From assembly GCF_964340395.1 (NCBI RefSeq), contig NC_135556.1:1713501-1777500 (forward strand): a stretch of DNA of 64,000 bases, given 5' to 3'. The translations under genes were made by a program, and so were the position numbers. This document shows, piece by piece, positions 1-11,165 of this stretch (position 1 is the first letter of the stretch; the number at the start of each line of letters is the position of its first letter). A model generated the notes under the pieces. That model ran no database searches. It saw only the letters and a program-made list of their open reading frames with translations, and was not told the origin of the DNA. This DNA is from Glandiceps talaboti (lineage: Eukaryota; Hemichordata; Enteropneusta; Spengelidae).

Positions 1-810
1 TAACTAAGTGACATACTGTGTAATCCTATAGAGTACTAACTAAGTGACATGCTGTGTAATCCTATAGAGTACTAACTAAGTGACATGCTGTGTAATCCTA
101 TAGAGTACTAACTATAAAGTGACATGCTGTGTAATCCTATAGAGTACTAACTAAGTGACATGCTGTGTAATCCTATAGAGTACAAACTAAGTGACATGCT
201 GTGTAATCCTATAGAGTACTAACTATAAAGTGACATGCTGTGTAATCCTATAGAGTACTAACTAAGTGACATGCTGTGTAATCCTATAGAGTACTAACTA
301 AGTGACATGCTGTGTAATCCTATAGAGTACTAACTAAGTGACATGCTGTGTAATCCTATAGAGTACTAACTAAGTGACATGCTGTGTAATCCTATAGAGT
401 ACTAACTAAGTGACATGCTGTGTAATCCTATAGAGTACTAACTAAGTGACATACTGTGTAATCCTATAGAGTACTAACTAAGTGACATGCTGTGTAATCC
501 TATAGAGTACTAAGTGACATGCTGTGTTATCCTATAGAGTACTAACTAAGTGACATGCTGTGTAATCCTATAGAGTACTAACTAAGTGACATGCTGTGTA
601 ATCCTATAGAGTACTAACTAAGTGACATGCTGTGTAATCCTATAGAGTACTAAGTGACATGCTGTGTAATCCTATAGAGTACTAACTAAGTGACATGCTG
701 TGTAATCCTATAGAGTACTAACTAAGTGACATACTGTGTAATCCTATAGAGTACTAACTAAGTGACATACTGTGTAATCCTATAGAGTACTAACTAAGTG
801 ATATGCTAAT
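1..810. repeat. 36-bp minisatellite, about 22 units
   Basis: Head-to-tail units of about 36 bp built around gtgacatgctgtgtaatcc followed by tatagagtac and taactaa. A few units are 3 bp longer (taactataaagtgac) and two are shortened. The array runs off the left edge. Nearly every unit contains TACTAAC on the plus strand, which equals the strongest known branch-point consensus. The array lies upstream of a phase-1 acceptor at 1559, so it probably sits in an intron of the VEGF-like gene. There is no coding potential. Confidence 0.95.
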
Positions 811-1129
811 TATTATGTCTAAAGCTTTGCTCAATATTTGATCTTGCCTTTACACCACCTACTTACCCCTAATTAACATGGAATGACTTAGTAGTATATA
901 GGATTTCACAGCATTACTACGACATTATACATGTTGATCATTGGTCGATCTTATGAAGAAGTATCACAGTAACACCGCTATCGGGTTTAAATAATGGTCA
1001 ATGTTGAAGGAGCTGATTTTGGTTGCTGACCTCGACTCTCTCACAGTGCTTGGAGCGTCGCATTGCTAAAAGGTTTTGTATGTACCGATATCTACTGCAT
1101 AATTATACTGTGGGCCCTCCCCTCCCTTG
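811..1129. other. unique intronic DNA, no feature seen
   Basis: AT-rich single-copy sequence between the 36-bp array and the foldback element. No exon, RNA gene or repeat could be recognised here. By position it should be intron of the VEGF-like gene. Confidence 0.4.
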
Positions 1130-1278
1130 ATTGTATGTGGGCCCTCATCGACTACATAGGGCTAACCATTTGTTGATGTGTTACTGTGATGCCCTCGGGG
1201 CATCGCAATAACACGGGGTCCAAGTAACTTGTCAACAAATGATTAGCCCTATGTAGTCGATGAGGGCCCTCATACAAT
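1130..1278. mobile_element. foldback (hairpin MITE-like) element
   Basis: Arms 1130-1176 and 1232-1278 are near-perfect inverted complements. The arms contain gggccctcatcgactacata and its reverse complement. Between them, 1178-1214 is a second palindrome centred near 1196 (gatgccctcggggcatc). A 17-nt insertion (1215-1231) offsets the right arm. No coding capacity. The shape fits a foldback or snapback MITE; the family is not recognised and no target duplication could be defined. Confidence 0.75.
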
Positions 1279-1559
1279 ACACGGATATTCTAGCACAATT
1301 ATTCGGTAGATATTGGTATATACAGAACAGATACTCCGAGGACTTGTGAGAGAGTCCTACTGCTGACCCAACATTCAATATTTGATTTGTTTTATTGTGA
1401 ATACAGGTACGTACAAAAATACATTTTAATATCCACAGGTGATTCGATACTGTAGGACACTGTGAATAAGATATTGTGTCTAACAGAACTGCTATAGATA
1501 CCAGACCTACTATCACCTAAGCATCAAAAATATTTATTTGTAGACACTTTGTCTTTTAG

Positions 1560-1792
1560 CAACCCAAGATGACTATGACAGTCTTGATGAACAGCAAGAG
1601 GCAAGTAAATGTCGGACACCAGTTAACGTGACTATCAATGCATACAAAGAGTTCGGTATCGATGAAGGCTATGGCACTCATATATGGCCACAGTGTGTGA
1701 CGGTACCTCGCTGCGCTGCTGACAGTGGATGCTGTGTGGCGGGTGAAATCTGTATGGGAGTTGAAGACACTCAAATACAGTTACCAAAACTG
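1560..1792 (+). CDS. VEGF-like gene, PDGF/VEGF cystine-knot exon
   Basis: Acceptor gtcttttag ends at 1559 and donor GTAAGA starts at 1793. The frame enters in phase 1 and leaves in phase 0. It begins with an acidic stretch (QDDYDSLDEQQEASK) and then carries the first six knot cysteines. The SGCC turn is preceded by two extra residues relative to the usual GGCC spacing of VEGFs. Confidence 0.9.
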
Positions 1793-2026
1793 GTAAGACT
1801 GCAATGTTCAAAGTAATATTTCTGTCTAGTCTGCCACATTTTCCATTTCAAGACCGTTAATATACATGTTGTCTTCTTTCATCAGTATTTTTGTCACCGC
1901 CAACTACTCTTCGACAATCTTGAGTCTGAGTGAAACAAGTCAATATGTAAAAGATACGAATCAGTCATTAACAACATAATACCAATTTATTTCATCCACA
2001 TTTTATGGCATGGTGCAGTGTCTGTC

Positions 2027-2075
<49 letters not shown>

Positions 2076-5000
2076 CGTGAACGACTTATACCCGCTTGGC
2101 CGAACGTTTTGATATTTGGTGGGGATGTTGCTTATTGGGTTTAGTTGGGAGATTGTTCAAAGCAACATGGTTGGATCAGTAGTATGCAAATTAGGTTTAA
2201 AATGTGATCTTTGGTTAAAAACCTTAAAACTCTTAAATTAGATTTGGTGAGTATGTTACTAGTAATGTCTTTTCGAGTCAAAGTGATGTGGAAAGTGAGA
2301 AACAAATTAGATGGCAACATTTTGATTTATGGTAACATATCAAAACTTCCAAACTACTGTCACTAGTTCTGTCATCTTGTTGATCCGGTGAGTCATATTT
2401 CCAATTAGGTCAGAAAAAGTGACAGTTGATGAAAACTTATCAGCTCAAAATTTACTGGGCACACGGCCTGAGCCCAAGTGTAATTTTTATAGTTTTATTA
2501 AATCTTTTATGGGGTAATTCACACTTAGGTCTGAATGACACCATGGGGTTTCTTACCTTCTTGTCAATGGCACAAAGATTAACATGTTTGAGATTTCTTG
2601 AACACACTTTTAGCACAGTTGAACTATATTCAAGGTCATACATGTTCACGATGCTATAGCCATGATGTAATATATAGTGTCTTGTCCGTTTGTCTGTCTG
2701 TCTATCTGTGACTGACTTAAAATCACAAACCACTGGCAAGATTATTTTGATATTTGGTAGGGATGTTGATTTTAGTCTCTAGTTAGGGTATTGTTCAAGA
2801 CAAAACATACTTATCTGCCTAGCAACAACACCACGCCCATAACAACAACCGAATGGATTTTCATATTGCAAATGTAACAAATGGAATGGGTAGGCAAATG
2901 AATAAACATTCAAAAAACTATGCAAATATGACTAGCAACAAGACCACGCCCACACCATCAATCAAATCATAGTGCATATGGCATGGGTAACAAATATGGA
3001 TTGGCATGCTGATAAACATGTTTTTAATATCACAAAGTTTACAATTGTGCTACAACACCATTGTGTTTAATTTTCATAAAGATTTACTCATGTATTTCCG
3101 CCTTTTGAGGATATTGCTTGCATGAAATCTATTTAGAAAACTTTCACCTACTTTAATCGGGATTACATGGATGAGTATGACTTTGACGTTTAAACATTTC
3201 AAGATGTCAACATTTCAACATAATACATTAGTTATATCATAGGTATATATAGTCATTACCATACATAATACATATGCAAACCATTAGTTATACCATAGGT
3301 ATATATAGTCTTTACCATACATAATACATTAGTTATACCATAGGTATATATAGTAATTACCATACATAATACATATGAAAACCATTAGTTATACCATAGG
3401 TATATATAGTAATTACCATACATAATACATATGCAAACCAGTAGTTATACCATAGGTATATATAGTCTTTACCATACATAATACATATGCAAACCATTAG
3501 TTATACTATAGGTATATATAGTCTTTACCATACATAATACATTATGCAAATCATTAGTTATACCATAGGTATATATAGTAATTACCATACATAATACATT
3601 ATGCAAACCATTAGTTATACCATAGGTATATATAGTCATTACCATACATAATACATATGCAAACCATTAGTTATACCATAGGTATATATAGTCATTACCA
3701 TACATAATACATATGCAAACCATTAGTTATACCATAGGTATATATAGTCATTACCATACATAATACATTATGCAAATCATTAGTTATACCATAGGTATAT
3801 ATAGTCATTACCATACATAATACATATGCAAACCATTAGTTATACCATAGGTATATATAGTCATTACCATACATAATACATATGCAAACCATTAGTTATA
3901 CCATAGGTATATATAGTCATTACCATACATAATACATATGCAAATCATTAGTTATACCATAGGTATATATAGTAATTACCATACATAATACATTATGCAA
4001 ACCATTAGTTATACCATAGGTATATATAGTCATTACCATACATAATACATATGCAAACCATTAGTTATACCATAGGTATATATAGTCATTACCATACATA
4101 ATACATATGCAAACCATTAGTTATACCATAGGTATATATAGTCATTACCATACATAATACATTATGCAAATCATTAGTTATACCATAGGTATATATAGTA
4201 ATTACCATACATAATACATATGCAAACCATTAGTTATACCATAGGTATATATAGTCATTACCATACATAATACATATGCAAACCATTAGTTATACTATAG
4301 GTATATATAGTAATTACCATACATAATACATATGCAAACCATTAGTTATACCATAGGTATATATAGTAATTACCATACATAATACATTATGCAAACCATT
4401 AGTTATACCATAGGTATATATAGTAATTACCATACATAATACATTATGCAAACCATTAGTTATACCATAGGTATATATAGTCTTTACCATACATAATACA
4501 TTATGCAAACCATTAGTTATACCATAGGTATATATAGTCATTACCATACATAATACATATGCAAACCATTAGTTATACCATAGGTATATATAGTCATTAC
4601 CATACATAATACATATGCAAACCATTAGTTATACCATAGGTATATATAGTCATTACCATACATAATACATATGCAAACCATTAGTTATACTATAGGTATA
4701 TATAGTAATTACCATACATAATACATATGCAAACCATTAGTTATACCATAGGTATATATAGTCTTTACCATACATAATACATTATGCAAACCATTAGTTA
4801 TACCATAGGTATATATAGTCATTACCATACATAATACATATGCAAACCATTAGTTATACCATAGGTATATATAGTCATTACCATACATAATACATATGCA
4901 AACCATTAGTTATACTATAGGTATATATAGTCATTACCATACATAATACATAATCAAACCATTAGTTATACTATAGGTATATATAGTCATTACCATAATA

Positions 5001-6465
5001 CATATGCAAACCATTAGTTATTCTGGTATATATAGTCATTACCATACATAGTACATATGCAAATTATTAGTTATAATATAGGTATATATAGTAATTACCA
5101 TACATAATACATTATGCAAACCATTAGTTATACTATAGGTATATATAGTCATTACCATACATATTTTTATTTGTTTATCTTGTATGATTTGTGCTCATCA
5201 ATCGTCTTCCACTCCAATCTCTCTCCTTCACAATCTAATACCTTTTTTATTCCCATAGACCAATTTCAAGTTTTCTTCGACATTCCAGTTTACTCCAATA
5301 TAGTATAAAGTCTGCTATTCATTACTTGTATATCTTGATATAGTTAATATAATGTGTATAGTTGAATGCTACGTCATACTCAATAAAAACTTCCACTTGA
5401 GTGAAAAATATTATTTGAATCACATATGTATATCACTACATCTAATCCTAGAACTGACATTTAATTGCTTGTTTTCTTTCATTCCCACAGTTCTTAGTGT
5501 ACACTATTGCCAATAGTCACGTGGCAATGAAAAATTTTACATCCTACAAGTCATGCAGTTGTCGCCCTGATCCATTCTATAATGCTGCAGAAGCAGTAAC
5601 AGACAGCAAATGTTTACAAACTGAGTCCTGTCCCTCCCCAAAAATCTGGAATGATGAACGTTGTACGTGTGAGTGCTCTAAAGCTTGCCCTTCGCCCTAT
5701 GCACAAGACCCGGACTCGTGTGTTTGTGATTGTTTGCACTCCAACAAACTATGTGGAAAGATAAAGCGAGGACTTAAACCACTAGCGTCAGAAGGCTGCC
5801 AGTAAGTCTTATGATAAACTGTCGTTATATGCAAAGCTCAAAAATACATATCATTGTCTTCAAATAATATGTAAATAGGCACTTTTCTAAATGTTAAAAC
5901 TACTACTGACTTGCAAACTTAGCAATCAATGTAATAATTGTGATATCTTATTGAACTGTTCCAAAGCGTGTGTATTACATGTGACTGTTGAAACACGTCA
6001 CTAATCCAAGCCGCAAGTGGTCAATCAAATGATATGTATTCAGCAAGAGGAAATATAAGGTCTATGTATGCATTCATCGTATTTTGAAAAACTTCAATAC
6101 AATCACAAGACATCAACATACATATAGTCAACAACATACTTAAAAAGTTCGACCCATAATCGAAATTTTATTCCACATGTTAACCGGTGAATAATTTAAT
6201 ATAAGCTAGTCCTGCTACCAGACGGTGTACAGAATGTGATACTGACTACTTAGTATGTCCCTCAACACCGAGTCCCGAATTACTCCGTCTACAAACAGTA
6301 CTAAATATAAGCCAGCTAAACATAACTATGATAACACTTGATAGCATTATTCTTATTCTGCATCTTGTTTCCTTTCATAGATGTGTACAGAACAACGATT
6401 GTGGAGCACCCGCTTGTAGAACTGGTAATTTCGAAACATCCCAGTGTCGTTGCTTGAGTACATAA
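1560..6465 (+). CDS. VEGF/PDGF-family growth factor (VEGF-C/PVF-like), last three coding exons
   Basis: Secreted cystine-knot growth factor, by homology a ligand for a VEGFR/PDGFR-type receptor tyrosine kinase. Exons are 1560-1792, 5491-5801 and 6381-6465, joined in phases 1, 0 and 2, giving 209 residues to the TAA at 6463-6465. What is seen: the cystine-knot order begins with KCRTP, then IWPQCVTVPRC, SGCC and GEIC, and closes in the second exon with SCSC. After this come two C-x10-CxCxC repeats (CPSPKIWNDERCTCEC and CPSPYAQDPDSCVCDC), the Balbiani-ring-type motif of VEGF-C/D and PVF C-termini, and a last Cys-rich exon ending CRCLST. The signal peptide and N-terminus are not in the window; the acceptor at 1558-1559 needs one base from an upstream exon. 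The intron 1793-5490 contains a 2-kb minisatellite. Family assignment is firm; orthology to a particular VEGF is inference. Confidence 0.9.
1990..2420. repeat. dispersed repeat anchored on (TG)n, copy 1
   Basis: A (TG)22 run (2031-2074) is followed by a diverged block with the core ttttgatatttggtggggatg and then gttgggagattgttcaaa. The same block recurs at 2655-3010 and 9985-10370, always after a TG/TCTG-type microsatellite. It is probably a short non-autonomous element; its class is unknown. Confidence 0.6.
2655..3010. repeat. dispersed repeat anchored on TCTG run, copy 2
   Basis: A short tctgtctgtc run near 2690-2706 is followed by the block with ttttgatatttggtagggatg and ctagttagggtattgttcaag. 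This is homologous to the blocks at 1990-2420 and 9985-10370. Confidence 0.55.
3225..5160. repeat. about 56-bp minisatellite, about 34 units
   Basis: Units read accattagttatac, cataggtatatatagt, cattaccatacataatacat and atgcaa in order. They differ mainly at tcatt/taatt/tcttt and at atgcaa/tatgcaa. The array lies entirely in the intron 1793-5490 of the VEGF-like gene. It explains a spurious minus-strand frame (4314-4547). Confidence 0.95.
5491..5801 (+). CDS. VEGF-like gene, end of knot plus two CxCxC repeats
   Basis: Acceptor attcccacag ends at 5490. Donor GTAAGT starts at 5802, reading GGCTGCCA then gtaagt. The exon enters in phase 0 and leaves in phase 2. The SCSCR motif closes the cystine knot. 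Two C-x10-CxCxC modules follow. The apparent TAA of the open frame lies in the intron. Confidence 0.9.
6381..6465 (+). CDS. VEGF-like gene, terminal exon
   Basis: Acceptor tcctttcatag ends at 6380. The exon completes the split Gln codon, adds five more cysteines (CVQNNDC, GAPAC, QCRC) and ends at TAA 6463-6465. It is too short to stand out as an open frame; it is supported by exact phase match and cysteine spacing. Confidence 0.85.
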
Positions 6466-6734
6466 TGTGACTTGGAGAATACACAAGACTGTGGTTTACC
6501 TCGATATATAGTGGTCTGACTGCTTGGTGACATTAGTCAACCCCACATTGCTTGAAGTTGATATAATTCTTTCCTGTGACTCAGTCTTTCTGGGAAGGTA
6601 TGGAAAGATTAATGGTCGGTACAAAACACAGGTACAGGCCACGCCAGGCCAGGTATAGACTGAATATATGTTTTGGATTCACAGTCACATTCGAATCCAA
6701 AGATCGATCATCTGTTTTTATTTGCAATATATAC

Positions 6735-6738
<4 letters not shown>

Positions 6739-6782
<44 letters not shown>
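6739..6782. repeat. (TG)n microsatellite
   Basis: About 22 TG repeats downstream of the VEGF-like stop codon. No other feature is visible between 6466 and 7164. Confidence 0.95.
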
Positions 6783-6783
<1 letters not shown>

Positions 6784-7164
6784 GGATTTCATGGCCATCT
6801 TCACCTTCTCGTTTATAAATTATAGATGCTAATTCAACAATGTAAGTTCTCGAATATGTTCACATTCTGTTGAAAACATCTATAAATACTCTGAACCGCT
6901 TAAACAATATATCTCTTGACAGCCATTAATATCAATTGTAATTACCGCTCACATGGACCATGCGCATTTAGATGCGTCATAGACTGTGTAGTAGACAAGT
7001 AGAAATCAAAGCCTATTTGTTACATTGCATACAAAAGAAGTGAGTATAAATAGTAGATGCGCATAATGATTAAAATCCACAATTACAAAGCAGAGAATGT
7101 AGCCATCACCTGGCCTGATTTCTTGCGGCAACTTTAATTGACCTTTGATGCAACATATATGGTA

Positions 7165-7526
<362 letters not shown>

Positions 7527-7588
7527 TACTCCGCTCTGCGTGCAGACGTATCGAGCACTGTACTACGGACAAATCTTACCACTGACTT

Positions 7589-7712
<124 letters not shown>

Positions 7713-7734
7713 ATAACTATATATATATAGTTTT

Positions 7735-7870
7735 GCTTTTCGTGGCTGTTCCATTCTGGGTCTGGTAGCTGGTTGAGTAGAGTGCTCGACTTGGAGGAGG
7801 AGCGTATATAACTCGGTGAGTATCAATCTGCTATAAGACAGTGCTCTATACCGCAGTGGCAGAGCGTAAT
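7735..7870. repeat. element-body fragment with cgagcact motif
   Basis: Between (TA)n and the palindrome lies sequence containing gagtagagtgctcgac. Its reverse complement (gtcgagcactctactc) matches blocks after both hammerhead hairpins (tcgagcactgtactacg at 7550-7566 and tcgagcactctattctacg at 8223-8241). The part 7812-7884 (ctcggtgagtatcaatctgc, then accgcagtggcagagcgt) is repeated at 8482-8556. These shared flanks suggest one dispersed element family. Confidence 0.6.
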
Positions 7871-8015
7871 AGTTTTGGTAGTACTGGAACTCTTTCTTGG
7901 GTGTAACTCGGAGTTTCACGCATATTGCGATCATCAGACACTCTCTGAGTGTCTGATGATCGCAATATGCGTGAAACTCCGAGTTACACCCAAGAAAGAG
8001 TTCCAGTACTACCAA

Positions 8016-8019
<4 letters not shown>
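7871..8019 (+). ncRNA. perfect 149-bp palindrome with hammerhead core on both strands
   Basis: Arms 7871-7943 and 7947-8019 are exact reverse complements (73 of 73) around the 3-nt spacer tct. In the right half the plus strand reads CUGAUGA (7953-7959), a stem CGCA/UGCG with loop AUA, GAAA (7973-7976), stem III ACU/AGU with loop CCG, and U7985 as the expected cleavage nucleotide. Stem I is GUGU/ACAC. Because of the palindrome the same core is on the minus strand in the left half. The 10.1/11.1 position is a U-U mismatch, a departure from the usual pair, so activity is less certain than for the unit at 8096-8198. Confidence 0.7.

Positions 8020-8096
<77 letters not shown>
8019..8096. repeat. 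(TA)n tract
   Basis: About 39 TA repeats directly between the 149-bp palindrome and the next hammerhead hairpin. Confidence 0.98.
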
Positions 8097-8098
<2 letters not shown>

Positions 8099-8198
8099 CA
8101 AAGTAGGTTGGTAGCTGCCAGTTGTCTGATGAACGCATTGAGCGTGAAACTCGGAGTTACAACCAAGCACCTCAAGTTCAAACCAACCTACTTTGATT
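8096..8198 (+). ncRNA. hammerhead ribozyme, type I, best-formed copy
   Basis: The core is CUGAUGA (8126-8132), stem II ACGC/GCGU with loop AUUGA (8133-8145), GAAA (8146-8149), stem III ACU/AGU with loop CGG (8149-8157), and U8158 as predicted cleavage nucleotide. Stem I is GUUGU (8121-8125) pairing with ACAAC (8159-8163). Then come asymmetric internal loops, and a perfect 16-bp outer stem (8096-8111 with 8183-8198). Every conserved core position and helix of the family is satisfied. The loops in stem I are where loop-loop contacts to stem II would be expected. Flanked on both sides by (TA)n. Confidence 0.85.
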
Positions 8199-8255
8199 AT
8201 TCCCGCCCTGCTTACCCAAGCATCGAGCACTCTATTCTACGAGTTTGATACTATT

Positions 8256-8473
<218 letters not shown>

Positions 8474-8540
8474 ATATATATAACTCGGTGAGTATCAATC
8501 TGCTAAGACAGTGCTCTATACCGCAGTGGCAGAGCGTAAT

Positions 8541-8675
8541 AGTTTTGGTAGTTCTCGAACTCTTTCTTGGTTGTAACTCGGCGTTTCACTCATAGTGCGA
8601 TCATTAGTCTGATGATCGCACTATGCGTGAAACTCCGAGTTACAACCAAGAAAGAGTTCCAGAACTACCCAAACT
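8541..8675 (+). ncRNA. degenerate hammerhead palindrome
   Basis: Imperfect palindrome of the same family as 7871-8019, with roughly five arm mismatches. The plus strand keeps CUGAUGA (8609-8615), a CGCA/UGCG stem II and GAAACUCCGAGUU. Stem I is reduced to about two pairs next to the core. On the minus strand the core is mutated to CUAAUGA. Probably inactive or nearly so. Confidence 0.55.
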
Positions 8676-9634
8676 ATATCATGTGTGTGTGTGTGTGTGT
8701 GTGTGTCAATCTATAAAGTGTAATTTTGAACATTCATATAAAACAGATTTAATATAAGGCTATCTTTGAAATATGACACTTTGAGATTAGCACATGTATT
8801 ATTGGAGGAGTGTGTATGTTCGTTTGGTGTACATACAAATATTTTGTTTCGCATATACCTTTATTTATGTAGTATTCAGTTTTGTCCGATTATTTTTCAA
8901 TCATGTAGATTTAAAATAAATTGAAAAGTTCAGTGTTGCTTATGTGTATTGCTTTATTCATTTGATAATAAAATCAAGAGGGCGCTATCTGAGGGTCTGA
9001 AAGGAACCATCAACTATTGAAATCGTTAATCCATATTTGCAAGCACTCGTTTGCATTTTATATCCCTTTTTACATGTATATATGTGAATACATCATTGCA
9101 GGGAAAGAAAAAATATTAAAACTACTATTGGAATATAATTATTTAGATATGGCAATATTTTTAAGAAACACTGCTACATACTGTACCCTTCAGTAGCTCC
9201 ATGTACACGGAAGTTAAACATGTTTTGTAAATTGTTCATACTACACAGTTCTCTGATAGTGTGAGTTGAGTAATAAACAAATTAAATTGATTCACTTGCA
9301 TAGTTCCTAGGGACTACCATTTTATATCTATATTTACATGTATATATATGTGAATACATCACTTGCATTGTTCCTAGGGAACTATGTCCATGGTCCTTAC
9401 CAGAAATGTTCTATCTGTTGCTTTCAAAATGTGTGTATATATTTCTCTTCTCTGGTGGAATAAATTTAAAATCAATATATATCATTTCCAGTACGGGTTC
9501 CTCCAGTAAATCATGCACATGTCATAGTCTGATCTTCAAGCAGACATTATGCATTCGACCGAAAGCATTCACGAACAACGAATAATTTCTTTTCATGTTA
9601 TTAATCTTTATTCATTAATGTCATATGATGTTTA

Positions 9635-9636
<2 letters not shown>
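8676..9636. other. intergenic, no gene seen
   Basis: A short (TG)n at 8682-8706 and then AT-rich sequence. A small internal duplication is visible (gcatagttcctagggacta near 9298 and gcattgttcctagggaacta near 9365, each near tacatgtatatat). No exon or RNA gene is supported. Confidence 0.5.
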
Positions 9637-9665
<29 letters not shown>

Positions 9666-9870
9666 AAACTTTATTGAGTCCCTTTTAGGGTAATTGGGTT
9701 ATCTGCTACAAAAGATTATTAAAAACAGTAAAATATACATACATAATTTACTGTTCTTATCAACATGGGTAAACTGAAACCAATATATGCCCTTACAGAT
9801 ACTGTGACAGAGAAGTACCTCTTTTTGATCCTCAATATAAGTGGTACATGGTACTATGATGAAACTTTAG
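9637..9870 (-). mobile_element. 3' end of a non-LTR retrotransposon
   Basis: On the minus strand the sequence reads tttgtagcagataacccaat, then actcaataaagttttatc and a (TTATC)n tail. A polyadenylation-like AATAAA next to a simple pentamer tail is typical of the 3' end of CR1/Jockey/RTE-like elements. Only the 3' untranslated end (about 200 bp) is present; there is no reverse transcriptase here. Confidence 0.55.
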
Positions 9871-9984
9871 GCTATATTACATAGTATTCCCATAAACTAA
9901 ATTATTTCTATCGTTTTTTTTTAAACTGTCCGCAAATAGTCTGGAGACATTTTTAGCACAACTGAACTGAAGGTTCAGTAGTTC

Positions 9985-10018
9985 TATAGACATGGCACAG
10001 TGTTTGTCTGTGTGTGTG

Positions 10019-10108
<90 letters not shown>

Positions 10109-10370
10109 CAACTTAAAGTCAAAAACTGCTGGACCGATTGCTTTGATATTTGGGTGGTCATGTTACTTCTGGTGTCTAGTTGGGAAATTGTTAAAATGAA
10201 AATGATTGCATTAGGTTTTGGGTCAAATAATGTGATTTTTTATCAAAAAACTTACACTCCAAAACTACTGGGCAGATTGGCATGAAATTTGATGGGAACA
10301 TTCTTAGATGTGAGTAAGTTCTTCAAAATATTTTGACACAATTGGCCCATAGCAACAACAAAACTGTCGT
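9985..10370. repeat. dispersed repeat anchored on (TG)n, copy 3
   Basis: (TG)n at about 10008-10105, then the block with ctgctggaccgattgctttg and tctagttgggaaattgtta. Homologous to the copies at 1990-2420 and 2655-3010. Confidence 0.6.
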
Positions 10371-10389
10371 GTATTTCACAAAGATAACA

Positions 10390-11165
10390 GGGGATAATAT
10401 CCTGGGGGGGGGGGGGCTTGGAAGATTTCGGGGAAAAAAAGATGCCAAATGGATTTGCTTGCAAAAAAATCCGGATATGAGTGGATGATGGAAAAAAAAG
10501 ATGGACCACTGCTGCTAGAAAAAAAAATGTCTTGGCAGGGAAATGATGCACAGGTTCGAGTATACTGTTCAACCTGCTCGTACCTCTCCAACCAGGACAC
10601 TTGTCAAATCATGACAAACAGTTTCAAACACATGTCAGGGACCAGTTAGTTTCGTTAGCCTGTGGTACATATATATATTTGTTCCTGTCTCTGTTTCTGT
10701 TTCTTTCATAAATGGTTTAAATATTACTTCATGTAAGGGTTCAAACATAACTATACATAAAATTATACATATAATACAAGTATTACGATAAAAAACGATA
10801 AACGTACGCTTACGGTACCACTGCGAACGGTATCGATACACAAACAACACAAGGGTAAACGAAAGCATTTCACGAACATGTTCCTAGTGGGCGTCCTGAG
10901 CTTGGAGGTTTCCGGCCTGGAGGAGTGTCCTGCGCCCGGAGGTATGGTGTTAGACTTGTATGTCACAGGTGCAGTGACAGAGAGTACATCTCTTTCAGAA
11001 TAAGGGACCGGGCATTTTTGACGGGGGGGGGGGCGGTGTCTTGGAGTTGAACATGGGTTTTCGCAAACTGACCCCCCCCCGCCCCTTGCTCCGATAACCA
11101 ATTCCAAAGTGACCTTCCCAGTAACGACCACAATTTTAAAATGACCCCCCCCCCCCCCACACACA
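10390..11165. repeat. G-tract-rich MITE-like remnants
   Basis: Contains long homopolymer G and C runs (10403-10416, 11023-11034, 11071-11080, 11143-11158) within sequence of the type gaccccccc then a gtgacc phrase. Similar phrases with G runs occur at 11935-12065, 13100-13170, 23690-23775, 25550-25620, 30160-30290, 32035-32215 and 50285-50360. They appear to be pieces of one or several non-autonomous DNA-element families. No protein is encoded. Confidence 0.45.

Noticed and set aside
1-5160. CRISPR-like regular repeats (also at 32797-37496 and 42810-47450)
   Set aside because: Units are contiguous with no unique spacers, there are no cas genes, and the DNA is eukaryotic; these are minisatellites.
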